A stretch of DNA of 19,928 nucleotides, from positions 1 to 19,928 of the forward strand of contig CALIAZ010000019.1 in assembly GCA_938045565.1 (NCBI GenBank). The letters are read 5' to 3'. Below, one piece after another: positions 7,900 to 15,827 of the stretch. The notes under the pieces were generated by a model. That model ran no database searches, was not told the DNA's origin, and saw only the letters and a program-made list of their open reading frames with translations. The translations under genes were made by a program, and so were the position numbers. Source of the DNA: an uncultured Atopobium sp. (GTDB taxonomy: Bacteria; Actinomycetota; Coriobacteriia; Coriobacteriales; Atopobiaceae). Positions within the stretch are counted from its first letter, which is position 1. Each line of letters opens with the position of its first letter.

Positions 7900-8374
7900 G
7901 CAAGAGCTCCTTTGCATCTACCACACAAATGGTATCTCCAGGCTTGATAGTACCTCCACGTAAAACCACAGTAAAAATACCATCAGTGGGCATTACGCAG
8001 GTACCAATGAGTTTGCGAATTTCACAATCGTGATGACATACTTTTCCAATCTGAGTTACCCCAAGAAGAGTATCTCCTATTGCAAGTACCGTACCAACAG
8101 GGAGCTCACGCAGTGCAAGACCTGAGGTCAGTATATTTTCTGCAAAATCTCCTGGATGTAACTGTGCGCCCTTCTCGCGCATAGTATCAACAGACTCGTT
8201 ACCAAGAAGGCTCACCTGACGATGCCAATTTCCAGCATGGGCATCACCTTTGATACCTTCTCCTACGCACACTTCAATAGAATCAACAGGTACTTTTCGT
8301 GTGCCTTTTTTCACACTAATACAACAAGATAGTACCGTGCCTCTTTTAGCAGATTCAGTCACTCCAACACTCAT
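7886..8374 (-). CDS. MOSC domain protein
   Basis: Single-domain MOSC protein of 162 aa. The MOSC family includes C-terminal domains of molybdenum cofactor sulfurases and mARC-type Mo enzymes, and often carries a conserved Cys for cofactor or sulfur handling. Visible signatures are GEGIKGDAHAG, WHRQVSLL, HPGDFAENI and GKVCHHDCEI; the Cys pair in the last is typical of the stand-alone form found among molybdopterin genes. The start overlaps the moaC stop as ATGA, so the two are translationally coupled. It may shuttle or deliver molybdenum cofactor, or its sulfur/selenium ligand, to the hydroxylase; this is inference from neighbours. Confidence 0.87.
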   Translation of the reverse strand: MSVGVTESAKRGTVLSCCISVKKGTRKVPVDSIEVCVGEGIKGDAHAGNWHRQVSLLGNESVDTMREKGAQLHPGDFAENILTSGLALRELPVGTVLAIGDTLLGVTQIGKVCHHDCEIRKLIGTCVMPTDGIFTVVLRGGTIKPGDTICVVDAKELLHETD

Positions 8375-8850
8375 TTATTCTGTTCCTCTCGCACAAAATG
8401 ACCTGATGCTCCTCCATCTTTCTCAAGCAAGCAAATCTGGTCAATAACCATATCCCTCTGATGTGCTTTACACATGTCATAGACAGTCAAACACGCCGTA
8501 GATGCTGCTGTCAGCGCTTCCATCTCTACCCCAGTTTCTCCGGTGCATCGACAACATGCCTCTACCGTAATACCATCGTCCTCAAATGCAAATGAAATAT
8601 CTACTCCGGTAAGCTGAATAGGATGACACATGGGAATGATTTCCCAAGTTCGCTTTGCCGCCATAATGCCTGCAACTTGTGCCACAGAAAGGACATCACC
8701 TTTTTGAATACCACCTGTGTGAACTAGCTCAAGCGTATCGCGGCGCATAAAAATCTTACCTTTTGCGCGAGCGGTACGCGCTGTTTTATCCTTTGCAGAT
8801 ACATCAACCATATGCGCATGACCTTGCGAATTAAAATGTGTAAACGCCAT
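8371..8850 (-). CDS. moaC: Cyclic pyranopterin monophosphate synthase MoaC
   Basis: Converts the product of MoaA (3',8-cyclo-7,8-dihydro-GTP) to cyclic pyranopterin monophosphate. At 159 aa it has normal family length. Hallmarks: HMVDVSAK (13-20), MCHPIQLTG (74-82) and TGETGVEMEALTAAS (103-117). YDMCKA (124-129) holds the Asp125/Lys128 pair that corresponds to the catalytic residues of E. coli MoaC. The start lies 1 base after the moaA stop, with AGGGGG as ribosome site. Highly confident. Confidence 0.96.
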   Translation of the reverse strand: MAFTHFNSQGHAHMVDVSAKDKTARTARAKGKIFMRRDTLELVHTGGIQKGDVLSVAQVAGIMAAKRTWEIIPMCHPIQLTGVDISFAFEDDGITVEACCRCTGETGVEMEALTAASTACLTVYDMCKAHQRDMVIDQICLLEKDGGASGHFVREEQNK

Positions 8851-8851
8851 G

Positions 8852-9799
8852 CTAACCCCCTATTTTGTTCATCGCTCGAAGCGACTCGCTTGCATGAGAA
8901 AGACTCATGATATGACCTTCAGGCTTTTGAGAAATACCTTGACGCAAAACTTGCACAAGTTCATCTCCCACAAGTCCCCTAAGCGGAATTTCTCGTGCAG
9001 AATGCAGACACGGTTTTAACATACCATCTGCAGTTACACGGATTCTGTCGCAAGAGCAACAAAATGTATGCGTCATTGGGCGGATAAGCCCTACACGTCC
9101 CCGCCATCCCGGTGCCTGAAAGAGCTCTGTTACGCCATTAGAGCCAACAGCTTCAAGTTCAGGCAATACTTTTAATACGCAATCAGCACTTATAAAACGT
9201 TCAGCCGGCCATTTTGAGCATTCACCCATACGCATCAGCTCAATAAAACGCACATCAACCGGTTCACTTTTAGCTCGCTCTGCAAGAGGACGAATCTCAG
9301 ATTCATTCAGTCCTCCTAAAAGTACGGTATTGAACTTTGTATGGATAAACCCTGCTTCTCTTGCTGCCTCAATACCGGCCAGCGCATCATCAAGTGTCCC
9401 CGTACGACTGAGCTTTGTATACAGTTCAGAATCAAGTGTATCAAGAGAAATATTGAGACGAGAAAGCCCTGCTTCTTTAAGATCTTTTGCGAGAGGTACA
9501 AGTAAAGTAGCGTTGGTAGTCATAACTACCTCTTCAATGCCCTCAACAGCAGAAACCATACGTACAAGATCTACAATACCGCGACGTGCCAATGGCTCTC
9601 CGCCGGTAAGACGAACCTTTCTTACTCCCAACTGCGCAGATGCTTCAACAATAGTGCGCATCTCTTCAAACGAAAGTATATCTTCATGTCGAAGCATAGA
9701 GATACCGTGTGCCGGCATGCAATACAAACAACGACAATTACAGCGGTCGGTTACTGAAAGTCTCAAATAACGAATGTTTCGACCCAACTCATCATACAT
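8852..9799 (-). CDS. moaA: GTP 3',8-cyclase MoaA (radical SAM)
   Basis: First step of molybdopterin synthesis: GTP to 3',8-cyclo-7,8-dihydro-GTP, using S-adenosylmethionine and two 4Fe-4S clusters. Residues C20, C24 and C27 form the radical-SAM CxxxCxxC. GGEPLARRG follows (SAM contact). The C-terminal cluster Cys are in FCCSCDRIR and LKPCLHS. The last two residues are Gly-Gly (314-315), the terminal pair required for activity in this family. At 315 aa it is close to usual length. Its start overlaps the modC end by 8 bases, so it is coupled to the transporter genes. Oxygen-labile chemistry fits an anaerobe. Confidence 0.96.
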   Translation of the reverse strand: MYDELGRNIRYLRLSVTDRCNCRCLYCMPAHGISMLRHEDILSFEEMRTIVEASAQLGVRKVRLTGGEPLARRGIVDLVRMVSAVEGIEEVVMTTNATLLVPLAKDLKEAGLSRLNISLDTLDSELYTKLSRTGTLDDALAGIEAAREAGFIHTKFNTVLLGGLNESEIRPLAERAKSEPVDVRFIELMRMGECSKWPAERFISADCVLKVLPELEAVGSNGVTELFQAPGWRGRVGLIRPMTHTFCCSCDRIRVTADGMLKPCLHSAREIPLRGLVGDELVQVLRQGISQKPEGHIMSLSHASESLRAMNKIGG

Positions 9800-10895
9800 A
9801 CAGTGACTTCTTTTCTCCCACTACGCTGCACTTTTCTTCACCATCACAAAGTGGCATGACATATTCTGGAGCAACGTAAAGCAAAACCTGGCGAGGCTCA
9901 CCTAAACGTGCCCACGACTCTTTGGAGCATTCATAACGAAGCAGTGACCCTCCCGGTGTTTGAGCCATCACAATAGTTGAAAACGTATTATCAATCACGC
10001 GATTCACCTGACAAGGAATAATATTTTTGTATTCACTTGCACAGTCCACTACCTGAAAATAATGTGCACGAATTCCTACGTATTTCACCTGTTCATCTAC
10101 TGGCAAAGCGGTTGTAAGACTTAAGCCCCATTCATCACAAAACAAGCTCTTCTCGCCTACCTTATGTGCACGAGAAATATTCTTACATCCTGAAATTAGT
10201 GCCGCGGCAAGCGTAGTCGGTGTTGAGAAAAGCTCCTGCACCGAAACTTTATCATCAGAGTCTCCGTGATCGATAACACACACGGAATCACACAGACGAT
10301 ACACCTCATCGCGATTATGGGAAACGTAAATTGCTCCTCCCGGAAACGCACGGAGAGTATCACTTAACTCCAGTTCAAGTTGCCATCGGAGATAACTATC
10401 AAGTGCCGAGAAAGGCTCATCAAGCAAAATAAGATCCGGCTTGCTTGCAAGAATACGAGCCATGGCGCAGCGCTGTTGCTGGCCACCAGAAAGCTCATGA
10501 GGTCGACGATCAAGAAGACCATCAAGTTGTACCTTCTTAAGCTGTTCAAGTGCACATTCCTCACGCTCTGCTTGTGTTTCTCCTTTAGCTCCTACCAGTA
10601 CGTTTTGCATAACACTCATATGCGGAAAGAGCGCATAATTTTGAAACAGATACCCTACGTGTCGCTCTTGCGGTGGCAAATTAATATAAGCTTCAGAATC
10701 AAACAGAACTCGATCATTGAGCACAATGCGCCCGCTATCCGGCTTTACAATGCCAGCAATACACTTGAGCGTCATTGATTTGCCGCAACCAGAAGGTCCG
10801 AGAAGCGCTAAAACTTCATTGCACTTCTCGACAACAAACGAAACATGTAAATCAAAACCATCTAAATGCTTGGTAATATCAACAGAAAGCGCCAT
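9792..10895 (-). CDS. modC: Molybdate ABC transporter ATP-binding protein ModC
   Basis: Energises molybdate import with ModB and ModA. Walker A is GPSGCGKSM (33-41), the Q-loop is LFQN (Gln85), the ABC signature is LSGGQQQR (135-142), Walker B is LILLDE (155-160) and the switch His is His193. The C-terminal third (after about 230) is the regulatory extension seen in ModC/CysA-type subunits, probably oxyanion-binding (TOBE-like), though weakly conserved here. At 367 aa the length is typical. The gene starts 2 bases after modB and overlaps moaA. Confidence 0.92.
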   Translation of the reverse strand: MALSVDITKHLDGFDLHVSFVVEKCNEVLALLGPSGCGKSMTLKCIAGIVKPDSGRIVLNDRVLFDSEAYINLPPQERHVGYLFQNYALFPHMSVMQNVLVGAKGETQAEREECALEQLKKVQLDGLLDRRPHELSGGQQQRCAMARILASKPDLILLDEPFSALDSYLRWQLELELSDTLRAFPGGAIYVSHNRDEVYRLCDSVCVIDHGDSDDKVSVQELFSTPTTLAAALISGCKNISRAHKVGEKSLFCDEWGLSLTTALPVDEQVKYVGIRAHYFQVVDCASEYKNIIPCQVNRVIDNTFSTIVMAQTPGGSLLRYECSKESWARLGEPRQVLLYVAPEYVMPLCDGEEKCSVVGEKKSLYV

Positions 10896-10897
10896 AA

Positions 10898-11587
10898 CTA
10901 CGCCTCCTGAACTGGTGTTTTCACACGTGCTCGGCGGCTACCTTTTTCAAAGATGTTAAGAGCGAGAAGCACCACGGCAGAAATGGCAAGGTTAATAAGC
11001 ACCCACTGCATGGCCGCTGCATCGTCGCCAGTTCTCCACAGTTGATAGACTGTTGTTGATACGGTTGCTGTAGTGTTCGGAGTGTATCCGCATATCATTG
11101 AAGTTGCTCCGTACTCACCCAGCGCTCGAGCAAACGCCAAAACAGTTCCTGCTACCACGCCCTTCATACAGCAAGGCATCTTAACATGCCAAAACACCCA
11201 TGCATTTGATTTGCCTAGTGTGCGAGCTGCATCTGCAAGCGTTTCATCAAAGCTCTCAAATGCACCTCGGGCCGTGCGGTACATCAACGGCAAACTCACC
11301 ACTACCGTTGCAAAGATTGCCGCATACCATACCATCGTAAGTTTTATACCAAATACATCCATGACCCAAAGGCCAATGGGACGGCGTGGGCCCAAAAGCA
11401 ATAACAACAGATAACCCACAACCGTCGGTGGCAACACCAATGGCAACGTCAATATGACATCCAAAAGACCCTTAATAACTCGTGGAGTCTTGGAAACGAA
11501 GTTTGCTAAGGCAATACCCAATAAAAAGACAAGAGCAGTTGATGCCGCAGCAATCCTCAATGAGTTATACAGCGGATACCAGTCCAT
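10898..11587 (-). CDS. modB: Molybdate ABC transporter permease ModB
   Basis: Integral membrane channel of the molybdate importer, 229 aa. About five hydrophobic segments are visible (near residues 8-28, 40-65, 80-103, 143-160 and 193-216). The cytoplasmic coupling loop EYGATSMICGYTPNTTAT carries the EAA-type motif characteristic of ModB. It lies 32 bases after modA and 2 bases before modC. The ribosome site is weak (GGAT, some way upstream), so its translation may depend on modA. Confidence 0.93.
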   Translation of the reverse strand: MDWYPLYNSLRIAAASTALVFLLGIALANFVSKTPRVIKGLLDVILTLPLVLPPTVVGYLLLLLLGPRRPIGLWVMDVFGIKLTMVWYAAIFATVVVSLPLMYRTARGAFESFDETLADAARTLGKSNAWVFWHVKMPCCMKGVVAGTVLAFARALGEYGATSMICGYTPNTTATVSTTVYQLWRTGDDAAAMQWVLINLAISAVVLLALNIFEKGSRRARVKTPVQEA

Positions 11588-11619
11588 AGAAATACCAATC
11601 CAAATTTATCAGCGAGAAA

Positions 11620-12495
11620 TTATGCCTTTGAAAGTGGAGTAAAGCCGACCTTTTCAAAGCAAGCGCTCGCATCGGAGGTTTTCAAAAACTCAAGGAATTT
11701 CTTTGCAAGGTCTGCCTGCTTTGTATTCTTTGTTGCAGCAGCAGGATATACTACACGACCACACATTTCCTCAGTTGCTTCATCAACCATCTGAAGTTTT
11801 GCAGAAGTTGCATCGGTCTTATAAATAACACCGCAATCAACGGAAGCCTCTTTAACCTGAGTTGTTACTTCTTTAACATTAGCTCCGTATGAGATATGAC
11901 CTTCCTTAGCAAGCTTTTCTTCATCAAGCTTGTAGTATTTCAAAATCTTCTGTGTGTACTGACCTACCGGAACATCTGAATTTCCCATACCAAGCAAAAC
12001 TTCACCCGAAGTAAGTTTTGTTGCCATATCATCAAAGCTCTTAACAACCTTAGGATTATCCTGCGGTACACAAAGCGTTACCTTGTTCTCAAGGATGTCA
12101 AAACGCGTATCAGATGCGATAAAGTCAAGGTCCTTATCGTGATCTTTTTTAGCATTTGCATCAAGCTGATTCATCTGTTTCTGACCAGCAGAAATAAAAA
12201 CGTCACAATCGGATCCTTCTTCAATCTGTGTCTTAAGCGTACCTGAAGAATCAAAATTAAAACTAATATCAACGCCCTGATTAGCGTTTTTGAAAAGCTC
12301 TCCTGCTTCAGTCAAACTCTCGGTCAAAGATGCTGCCGCAAACACAATAAGTTTTTGAGCATCAGCTTTTTTCTGACTTCCAGACGTATCTTCCTTTTTT
12401 GTTTCATTACCAGTGCAAGCAGAAAGGCCAAACACGGCAGCCCCTGTTACACCTGCAACAAACGAACGACGAGTCACACTGCTTTCGGACTTCAT
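11620..12495 (-). CDS. modA: Molybdate-binding lipoprotein ModA
   Basis: Extracytoplasmic receptor that captures molybdate (or tungstate) and passes it to ModB. The N-terminus has a twin-arginine motif (TRRSFVAG, Arg9-Arg10), a short hydrophobic stretch and a lipobox LSAC with Cys27, so it looks like a Tat-exported, membrane-anchored lipoprotein. Ligand-site motifs of the family are present: FAAASLTES, FDSSGTLKTQ, CDVFISAG and GNSDVPVGQYT. The start is ATG at 12495 (291 aa), chosen because AAGGGA at 12501-12506 lies 5 bases upstream; a TTG at 12510 would lie upstream of that site. It is separated from xdhC by 103 bases that carry dyads and a possible promoter. Confidence 0.93.
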   Translation of the reverse strand: MKSESSVTRRSFVAGVTGAAVFGLSACTGNETKKEDTSGSQKKADAQKLIVFAAASLTESLTEAGELFKNANQGVDISFNFDSSGTLKTQIEEGSDCDVFISAGQKQMNQLDANAKKDHDKDLDFIASDTRFDILENKVTLCVPQDNPKVVKSFDDMATKLTSGEVLLGMGNSDVPVGQYTQKILKYYKLDEEKLAKEGHISYGANVKEVTTQVKEASVDCGVIYKTDATSAKLQMVDEATEEMCGRVVYPAAATKNTKQADLAKKFLEFLKTSDASACFEKVGFTPLSKA

Positions 12496-12521
12496 AAACT
12501 TCCCTTTCAAACGAACCTAAC

Positions 12522-12552
12522 CTTATACTGCAGCGCATATATACACGCTCAA
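12522..12552 (-). promoter_or_regulatory. Candidate internal promoter for modABC with a dyad in a long spacer
   Basis: On the minus strand: TTGAGC (12547-12552), a 19-base spacer, then TATAAG (12522-12527). The spacer overlaps an imperfect dyad at 12532-12549 (AGCG, 10 bases, CGCT; 14 of 18 positions symmetrical, TATATA core). A 19-base spacer holding a dyad is the layout of MerR-type activated promoters, and a TATATA core also recalls molybdate-responsive ModE sites. Transcription would start about 20 bases before the modA ATG. Confidence 0.4.
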
Positions 12553-12556
12553 CTAA

Positions 12557-12590
12557 CGGCATACGTATACGTGAGCAACAATGTATGCCG
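12557..12590. promoter_or_regulatory. Inverted repeat between xdhC and modA
   Basis: CGGCATAC (12557-12564) and GTATGCCG (12583-12590) are perfect 8-bp arms around 18 bases. The perfect palindrome ACGTATACGT (12563-12572) overlaps the left arm. It begins 8 bases after the xdhC stop. No T-run follows on the minus strand, so it is not a standard terminator. It could be an operator, an mRNA processing hairpin or a leader structure. Confidence 0.4.
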
Positions 12591-12598
12591 ATATACCC

Positions 12599-13612
12599 CT
12601 AGTGAAGTTTTTCCGGACGGAAATTTGCACGACAACGGATTATCTCCGCCGCAATAGAAATAGCAATTTCAGACGGTGTAATTGCTTTAATGTCATCACC
12701 AATTGGCGAATGGATTGTTTGAGTCCACTCTTTAGAAACACCGCGTTCCACCAACGTATGCTTGGCAAACGCCGCTTTTCTCTTGCTACCAATACAACCT
12801 ACATACGCAGGTTTATAGTTATACAGTTGTTGCAACACCTTAATATCAAAGGCATGACCATGAGTAGTAACTATCGCATAATCGCGACGCGTAACAGTGA
12901 CATCTGTGGATATATCAGAAAAATCATTATGATAAACCGCTTCTGCTGAAGGAAAATCTTTCTTCTGCGCAACTCCCTCGCGGTCATCAAGCACAATCAC
13001 TCTAAAACCTACACTCGCGAGTACAGGAGTCAGAGCACGGCCTACATGGCCACCGCCAAAGATGTAGGCAACAGGCTCCGGCCCTAAAGGTTCAGAATAG
13101 GTTGCCGCCTCTTCATCCCATATGGGAACATCGGAATAAACGCGAACATCATCTTGAGGAAACATATCAACTGCTTTTGCCTCAACAAGAACATGACTAG
13201 GATCTGACCAATTTTCTATGACCACAAAAGGCTTTTTTGCATCAATAAGATTCATTAAATCATTTGCAAAGAAATCCTTTTGGTCAGGAGTAACCTTACG
13301 AATACTAACAAGTGCGTCGCCGCCACAGGCCATACCTGTTTTTTCTCGCGTCATCCACTCGATTTGATTGTTTTCTTCTCCTGTAAAAAATCTTTTTGAG
13401 CGTTCCTGTGCAATAAGTTCTACAGAACCGCCTCCGATTGTTCCTAAGAAACTGCCATCTTCAAAATGCACCATACGTGCCCCTGCATGACGCGGCATGG
13501 ACCCCTTAGTAGCAAAAATTGTTGAAAGCACTAAGCTGCGACCGGCTTCAAGTTCACTTAACAGGCGACGCACAAAATGCTTATCGCACAAGGTTCCTTG
13601 TAAATCTGCCAT
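12599..13612 (-). CDS. xdhC: XdhC/CoxI-family molybdenum hydroxylase maturation protein
   Basis: XdhC-type proteins bind molybdenum cofactor, aid its sulfuration and insert it into xanthine-dehydrogenase-like enzymes. The N-terminal domain shows ATKGSMPRHAGARM (34-47), GTIGGGSVE (57-65) and MACGGD (94-99, with the conserved Cys). The C-terminal Rossmann-like domain has YIFGGGHVGRAL (183-194), then YVGCIGSKRK and HSPIGDDIKAITPSEIAISI. At 337 aa it is a full two-domain form. The start is ATG at 13612; the GTG three codons upstream sits in the likely ribosome site (AGG at 13621-13623). It lies between selD and modA; in this setting it probably serves a selenium-dependent hydroxylase. Confidence 0.92.
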   Translation of the reverse strand: MADLQGTLCDKHFVRRLLSELEAGRSLVLSTIFATKGSMPRHAGARMVHFEDGSFLGTIGGGSVELIAQERSKRFFTGEENNQIEWMTREKTGMACGGDALVSIRKVTPDQKDFFANDLMNLIDAKKPFVVIENWSDPSHVLVEAKAVDMFPQDDVRVYSDVPIWDEEAATYSEPLGPEPVAYIFGGGHVGRALTPVLASVGFRVIVLDDREGVAQKKDFPSAEAVYHNDFSDISTDVTVTRRDYAIVTTHGHAFDIKVLQQLYNYKPAYVGCIGSKRKAAFAKHTLVERGVSKEWTQTIHSPIGDDIKAITPSEIAISIAAEIIRCRANFRPEKLH

Positions 13613-13664
13613 TAAAAACACCTATCCTTATCTGCACATATACCAATACGCATGATATATATAC

Positions 13665-14723
13665 TTACTGAAGCACAATATAAGTTGCATCCTTATTTCT
13701 TGTGTTCCGCTTTTCCATATATCCCACAACACAAGAATTAGCAGTATGTTCATTTGCTTGAAGAGCCGCAAGTAAATGCTGTGCATCATTACGGGCTACG
13801 CTTATCAATAATCCACCAGAGGTTTCAGGACAGAAGAGTACGTCACTCATCTCACGAGAAACTCCATCTGCCTGCACGTACTTCTCTGCATAACGACGAT
13901 TACGATACATACCAGCTGGTAAGATGCCTAAACGTGCTAATTCAAATACTTTCGTAGATAAAATTTTTATATCATTTACGATAATCTTTGCCAAAAGCCC
14001 CGAACCTTGACACATTTCAAGCAAATGTCCCATAAGTGAAAAACCCGTTACATCCGTAACGGCATGCACGTCATAATTCACCATAATGTCTCGAGCATAC
14101 CGATTAAGAGTCATCATAGATGCCTCAGCAACGCTTATCTCTTCTGCAGAAAGCATATCTGCTTTAGCAGCTGTTGTCAGAACACCTACACCAAGAGCCT
14201 TTGTAAGAATTAAAACATCATCTGCACGTGCACCAGAATTGGTATACATCTTTTTTGGATTAACAAACCCTGAAACAGCAAGACCATATTTTGGCTCATT
14301 GTCATAGATGCTATGACCACCAACAATATTGGCGCCAGCCTCATATACTTTATCGTAACCACCACGTAAAATTTCATGCACTACATGCGAGGGCATATCT
14401 TCAGGTACAGCCATAACATTGAGAGCAACCTTTGGCTCTCCACCCATAGCATATACATCCGATAAAGCATTGGTAGCCGCAATGGCGCCATACGTATACG
14501 GATCATCAGCAATTGGAGGAAAGAAATCAATTGTTTCGACAAGCGCTATTTCATCAGTCACTTTGTAAACAGCTGCATCATCCGCCTTATCAAAACCAAC
14601 TAATAAATTAGGATCCTCATGAACTTTAATATCTGAAAGAAGCTTTGCCAACTCACCGGCACCAACCTTAGCACCACAACCAGCACAATCAGCAAGTTTT
14701 GTGAGTTTTACATCATTACTCAT
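13665..14723 (-). CDS. selD: Selenide, water dikinase SelD
   Basis: Makes selenophosphate from selenide and ATP; selenophosphate is the Se donor for Sec-tRNA, selenouridine and the selenium cofactor of Mo hydroxylases. The catalytic loop CAGCGAK puts Cys16 and Lys19 at the positions of E. coli Cys17 and Lys20, so this is a Cys form and not a Sec form. Asp-rich metal-binding motifs follow (FDKADDAAVY, TIDFFPP), then AIAATNALSDVYAMGG, NIVGGHSI and CPETSGGLL. At 352 aa the length is normal. It starts 2 bases after yqeB. Its place among yqeB, yedF and xdhC points to use for the Se-Mo cofactor, though a role in selenoproteins elsewhere cannot be excluded. Confidence 0.95.
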   Translation of the reverse strand: MSNDVKLTKLADCAGCGAKVGAGELAKLLSDIKVHEDPNLLVGFDKADDAAVYKVTDEIALVETIDFFPPIADDPYTYGAIAATNALSDVYAMGGEPKVALNVMAVPEDMPSHVVHEILRGGYDKVYEAGANIVGGHSIYDNEPKYGLAVSGFVNPKKMYTNSGARADDVLILTKALGVGVLTTAAKADMLSAEEISVAEASMMTLNRYARDIMVNYDVHAVTDVTGFSLMGHLLEMCQGSGLLAKIIVNDIKILSTKVFELARLGILPAGMYRNRRYAEKYVQADGVSREMSDVLFCPETSGGLLISVARNDAQHLLAALQANEHTANSCVVGYMEKRNTRNKDATYIVLQ

Positions 14724-14725
14724 GT

Positions 14726-15532
14726 TTATCCAACCAGTCTTTCAGTAAAGTGACAAAGCGCTTCAAGAACACCACCGCCAACAGCTCGAGCTTTATCAGA
14801 TGCAGAAAAACAATGTCCCGGAGTACAACGAGGATCAATATCCCCTGATTTCATGCCTTTAAAAACAGGGACTCCCTCTTGCAAAAGACCACGAAGTACT
14901 CCATTAATAGTTGCTTTAACAGGTATTCCAGAAACAGTAGCTACAATGTCTCCCTTAGAAACCAAATCACCAATCTTGGCAACAGGCTCAAAAATTCCAT
15001 CTTGAGGAGCTCTCAATACACGCTCCTTTGTAAAGCCACCAATATTTCCTGGTACACCCGTATTTGGAATAGCCGATCCGTCGTAAATAACGCGACCTAA
15101 ATAATGACCACGTTTTGTCTCTATGACCGCATGACAATCTGCAGTGGCGGTTTCACCTGAAGTAAAACCTGGTCCAACACCAATCACTAAGGGTGCCATA
15201 TCTTTTGTGGTGCCTATATTTTTCTTAGCGAGAATAGCGTCTACAAGTACCTCAGGATGCAATTTTGCAATATTTGTTCCTTGAGGATCAACGAGAACAG
15301 CGATGTTTTTCTCGTTAACAATACGCAATGCATCTTCTGCGTCTTTAGCTTGTACTGCCGTCACATTTTCCACTTTTTTCTTTCCAAGACGAATAGCTTC
15401 TGAAAATGCCACTGTACGACGAACTGCTGTAGGGACCTCTACATCCAGCATCACAATACTCAAGCCAGCTCGATATAATCTCAGAGCAATGCCTGAAGCA
15501 AGATCACCTGCTCCTCGTATGACTACCAGCAT
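14726..15532 (-). CDS. yqeB: Selenium-dependent molybdenum hydroxylase maturation protein YqeB (EF2563 family)
   Basis: YqeB is a marker of selenium-dependent molybdenum hydroxylase systems; its biochemistry is not settled. The N-terminus is Rossmann-like (VVIRGAGDLASGIALRLY, 3-20), followed by VLVDPQG, the conserved block VIGVGPGF, HAVIETKRGHYLGRVI, and a late section (GIFEPVAKIGDLVSKGDIVA) resembling a biotinyl/lipoyl-like hammerhead. The start is placed at 15532 because GGGGAG at 15538-15543 lies 5 bases upstream; the ATG at 15562 has no ribosome site. This gives 268 aa. It lies between the DUF3343 gene and selD. Confidence 0.93.
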   Translation of the reverse strand: MLVVIRGAGDLASGIALRLYRAGLSIVMLDVEVPTAVRRTVAFSEAIRLGKKKVENVTAVQAKDAEDALRIVNEKNIAVLVDPQGTNIAKLHPEVLVDAILAKKNIGTTKDMAPLVIGVGPGFTSGETATADCHAVIETKRGHYLGRVIYDGSAIPNTGVPGNIGGFTKERVLRAPQDGIFEPVAKIGDLVSKGDIVATVSGIPVKATINGVLRGLLQEGVPVFKGMKSGDIDPRCTPGHCFSASDKARAVGGGVLEALCHFTERLVG

Positions 15533-15571
15533 TTTTTCTCCCCACTCAACATACGCTGCCATATTTTTGTA

Positions 15572-15826
15572 TTACAAATCAAGCTCATATATTCCCGATA
15601 CCTTAAGACTTCCTGCAATTTTTATTTCAAACACTTCTTTTTCTGCGGGTAGCATTGCCCACGCAAGGCCACAGTCTGCTTTAATTTCTACCGGAGTCGG
15701 AATAAGCCGACCAGGGATATCTTGCTCTTTGCACATTTGCTCACAGGTAAGCGCCTCATGCGTTGAATCAAACGCAACAACTATCTGTGAAAAACGTTTA
15801 TGGAAAGAGTGACTTTGTTCTGCCAC
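15572..15826 (-). CDS. DUF3343 protein, putative Se/S carrier
   Basis: Small 84-aa protein. The motif DIPGRLIPTPVEIKADCGLAW with its single conserved-context Cys defines DUF3343. This family is found next to selenium-dependent Mo hydroxylase genes and to YedF, and is thought to carry or present sulfur/selenium; no function has been proved to my knowledge. The start is GTG at 15826, 1 base after the stop of the upstream desulfurase-like gene, so translation is probably coupled. There is a second Cys-containing stretch (CEQMC). It is soluble, with no membrane segment. Confidence 0.85.
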   Translation of the reverse strand: MAEQSHSFHKRFSQIVVAFDSTHEALTCEQMCKEQDIPGRLIPTPVEIKADCGLAWAMLPAEKEVFEIKIAGSLKVSGIYELDL

Positions 15827-15827
15827 A

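Noticed and set aside
7096..7947. Long plus-strand open frame (283 codons) antisense to the MoeA-like gene
   Set aside because: Low-complexity His/Cys/Ser-rich translation with no motif; the minus strand has a well-conserved gene with a strong ribosome site.
12496..12598. Possible molybdenum-cofactor riboswitch before modA
   Set aside because: Only about 100 bases with simple dyads; I see none of the multi-stem structure of the Moco RNA class.
13613..13664. TATATA-rich xdhC leader that resembles part of the modA leader (GTATATAT near ATGCG)
   Set aside because: Short AT-rich similarity with different spacing and no dyad; chance is likely.
14488..14501. CATACGTATACG inside selD, like the palindrome before modA
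   Set aside because: It encodes a normal Tyr-Thr-Tyr-Gly stretch in a conserved part of SelD; coincidence is enough.
13665..14723. Selenocysteine (in-frame UGA) in SelD or other array proteins
   Set aside because: SelD has Cys at the catalytic site, and none of the array genes is interrupted by an in-frame TGA.
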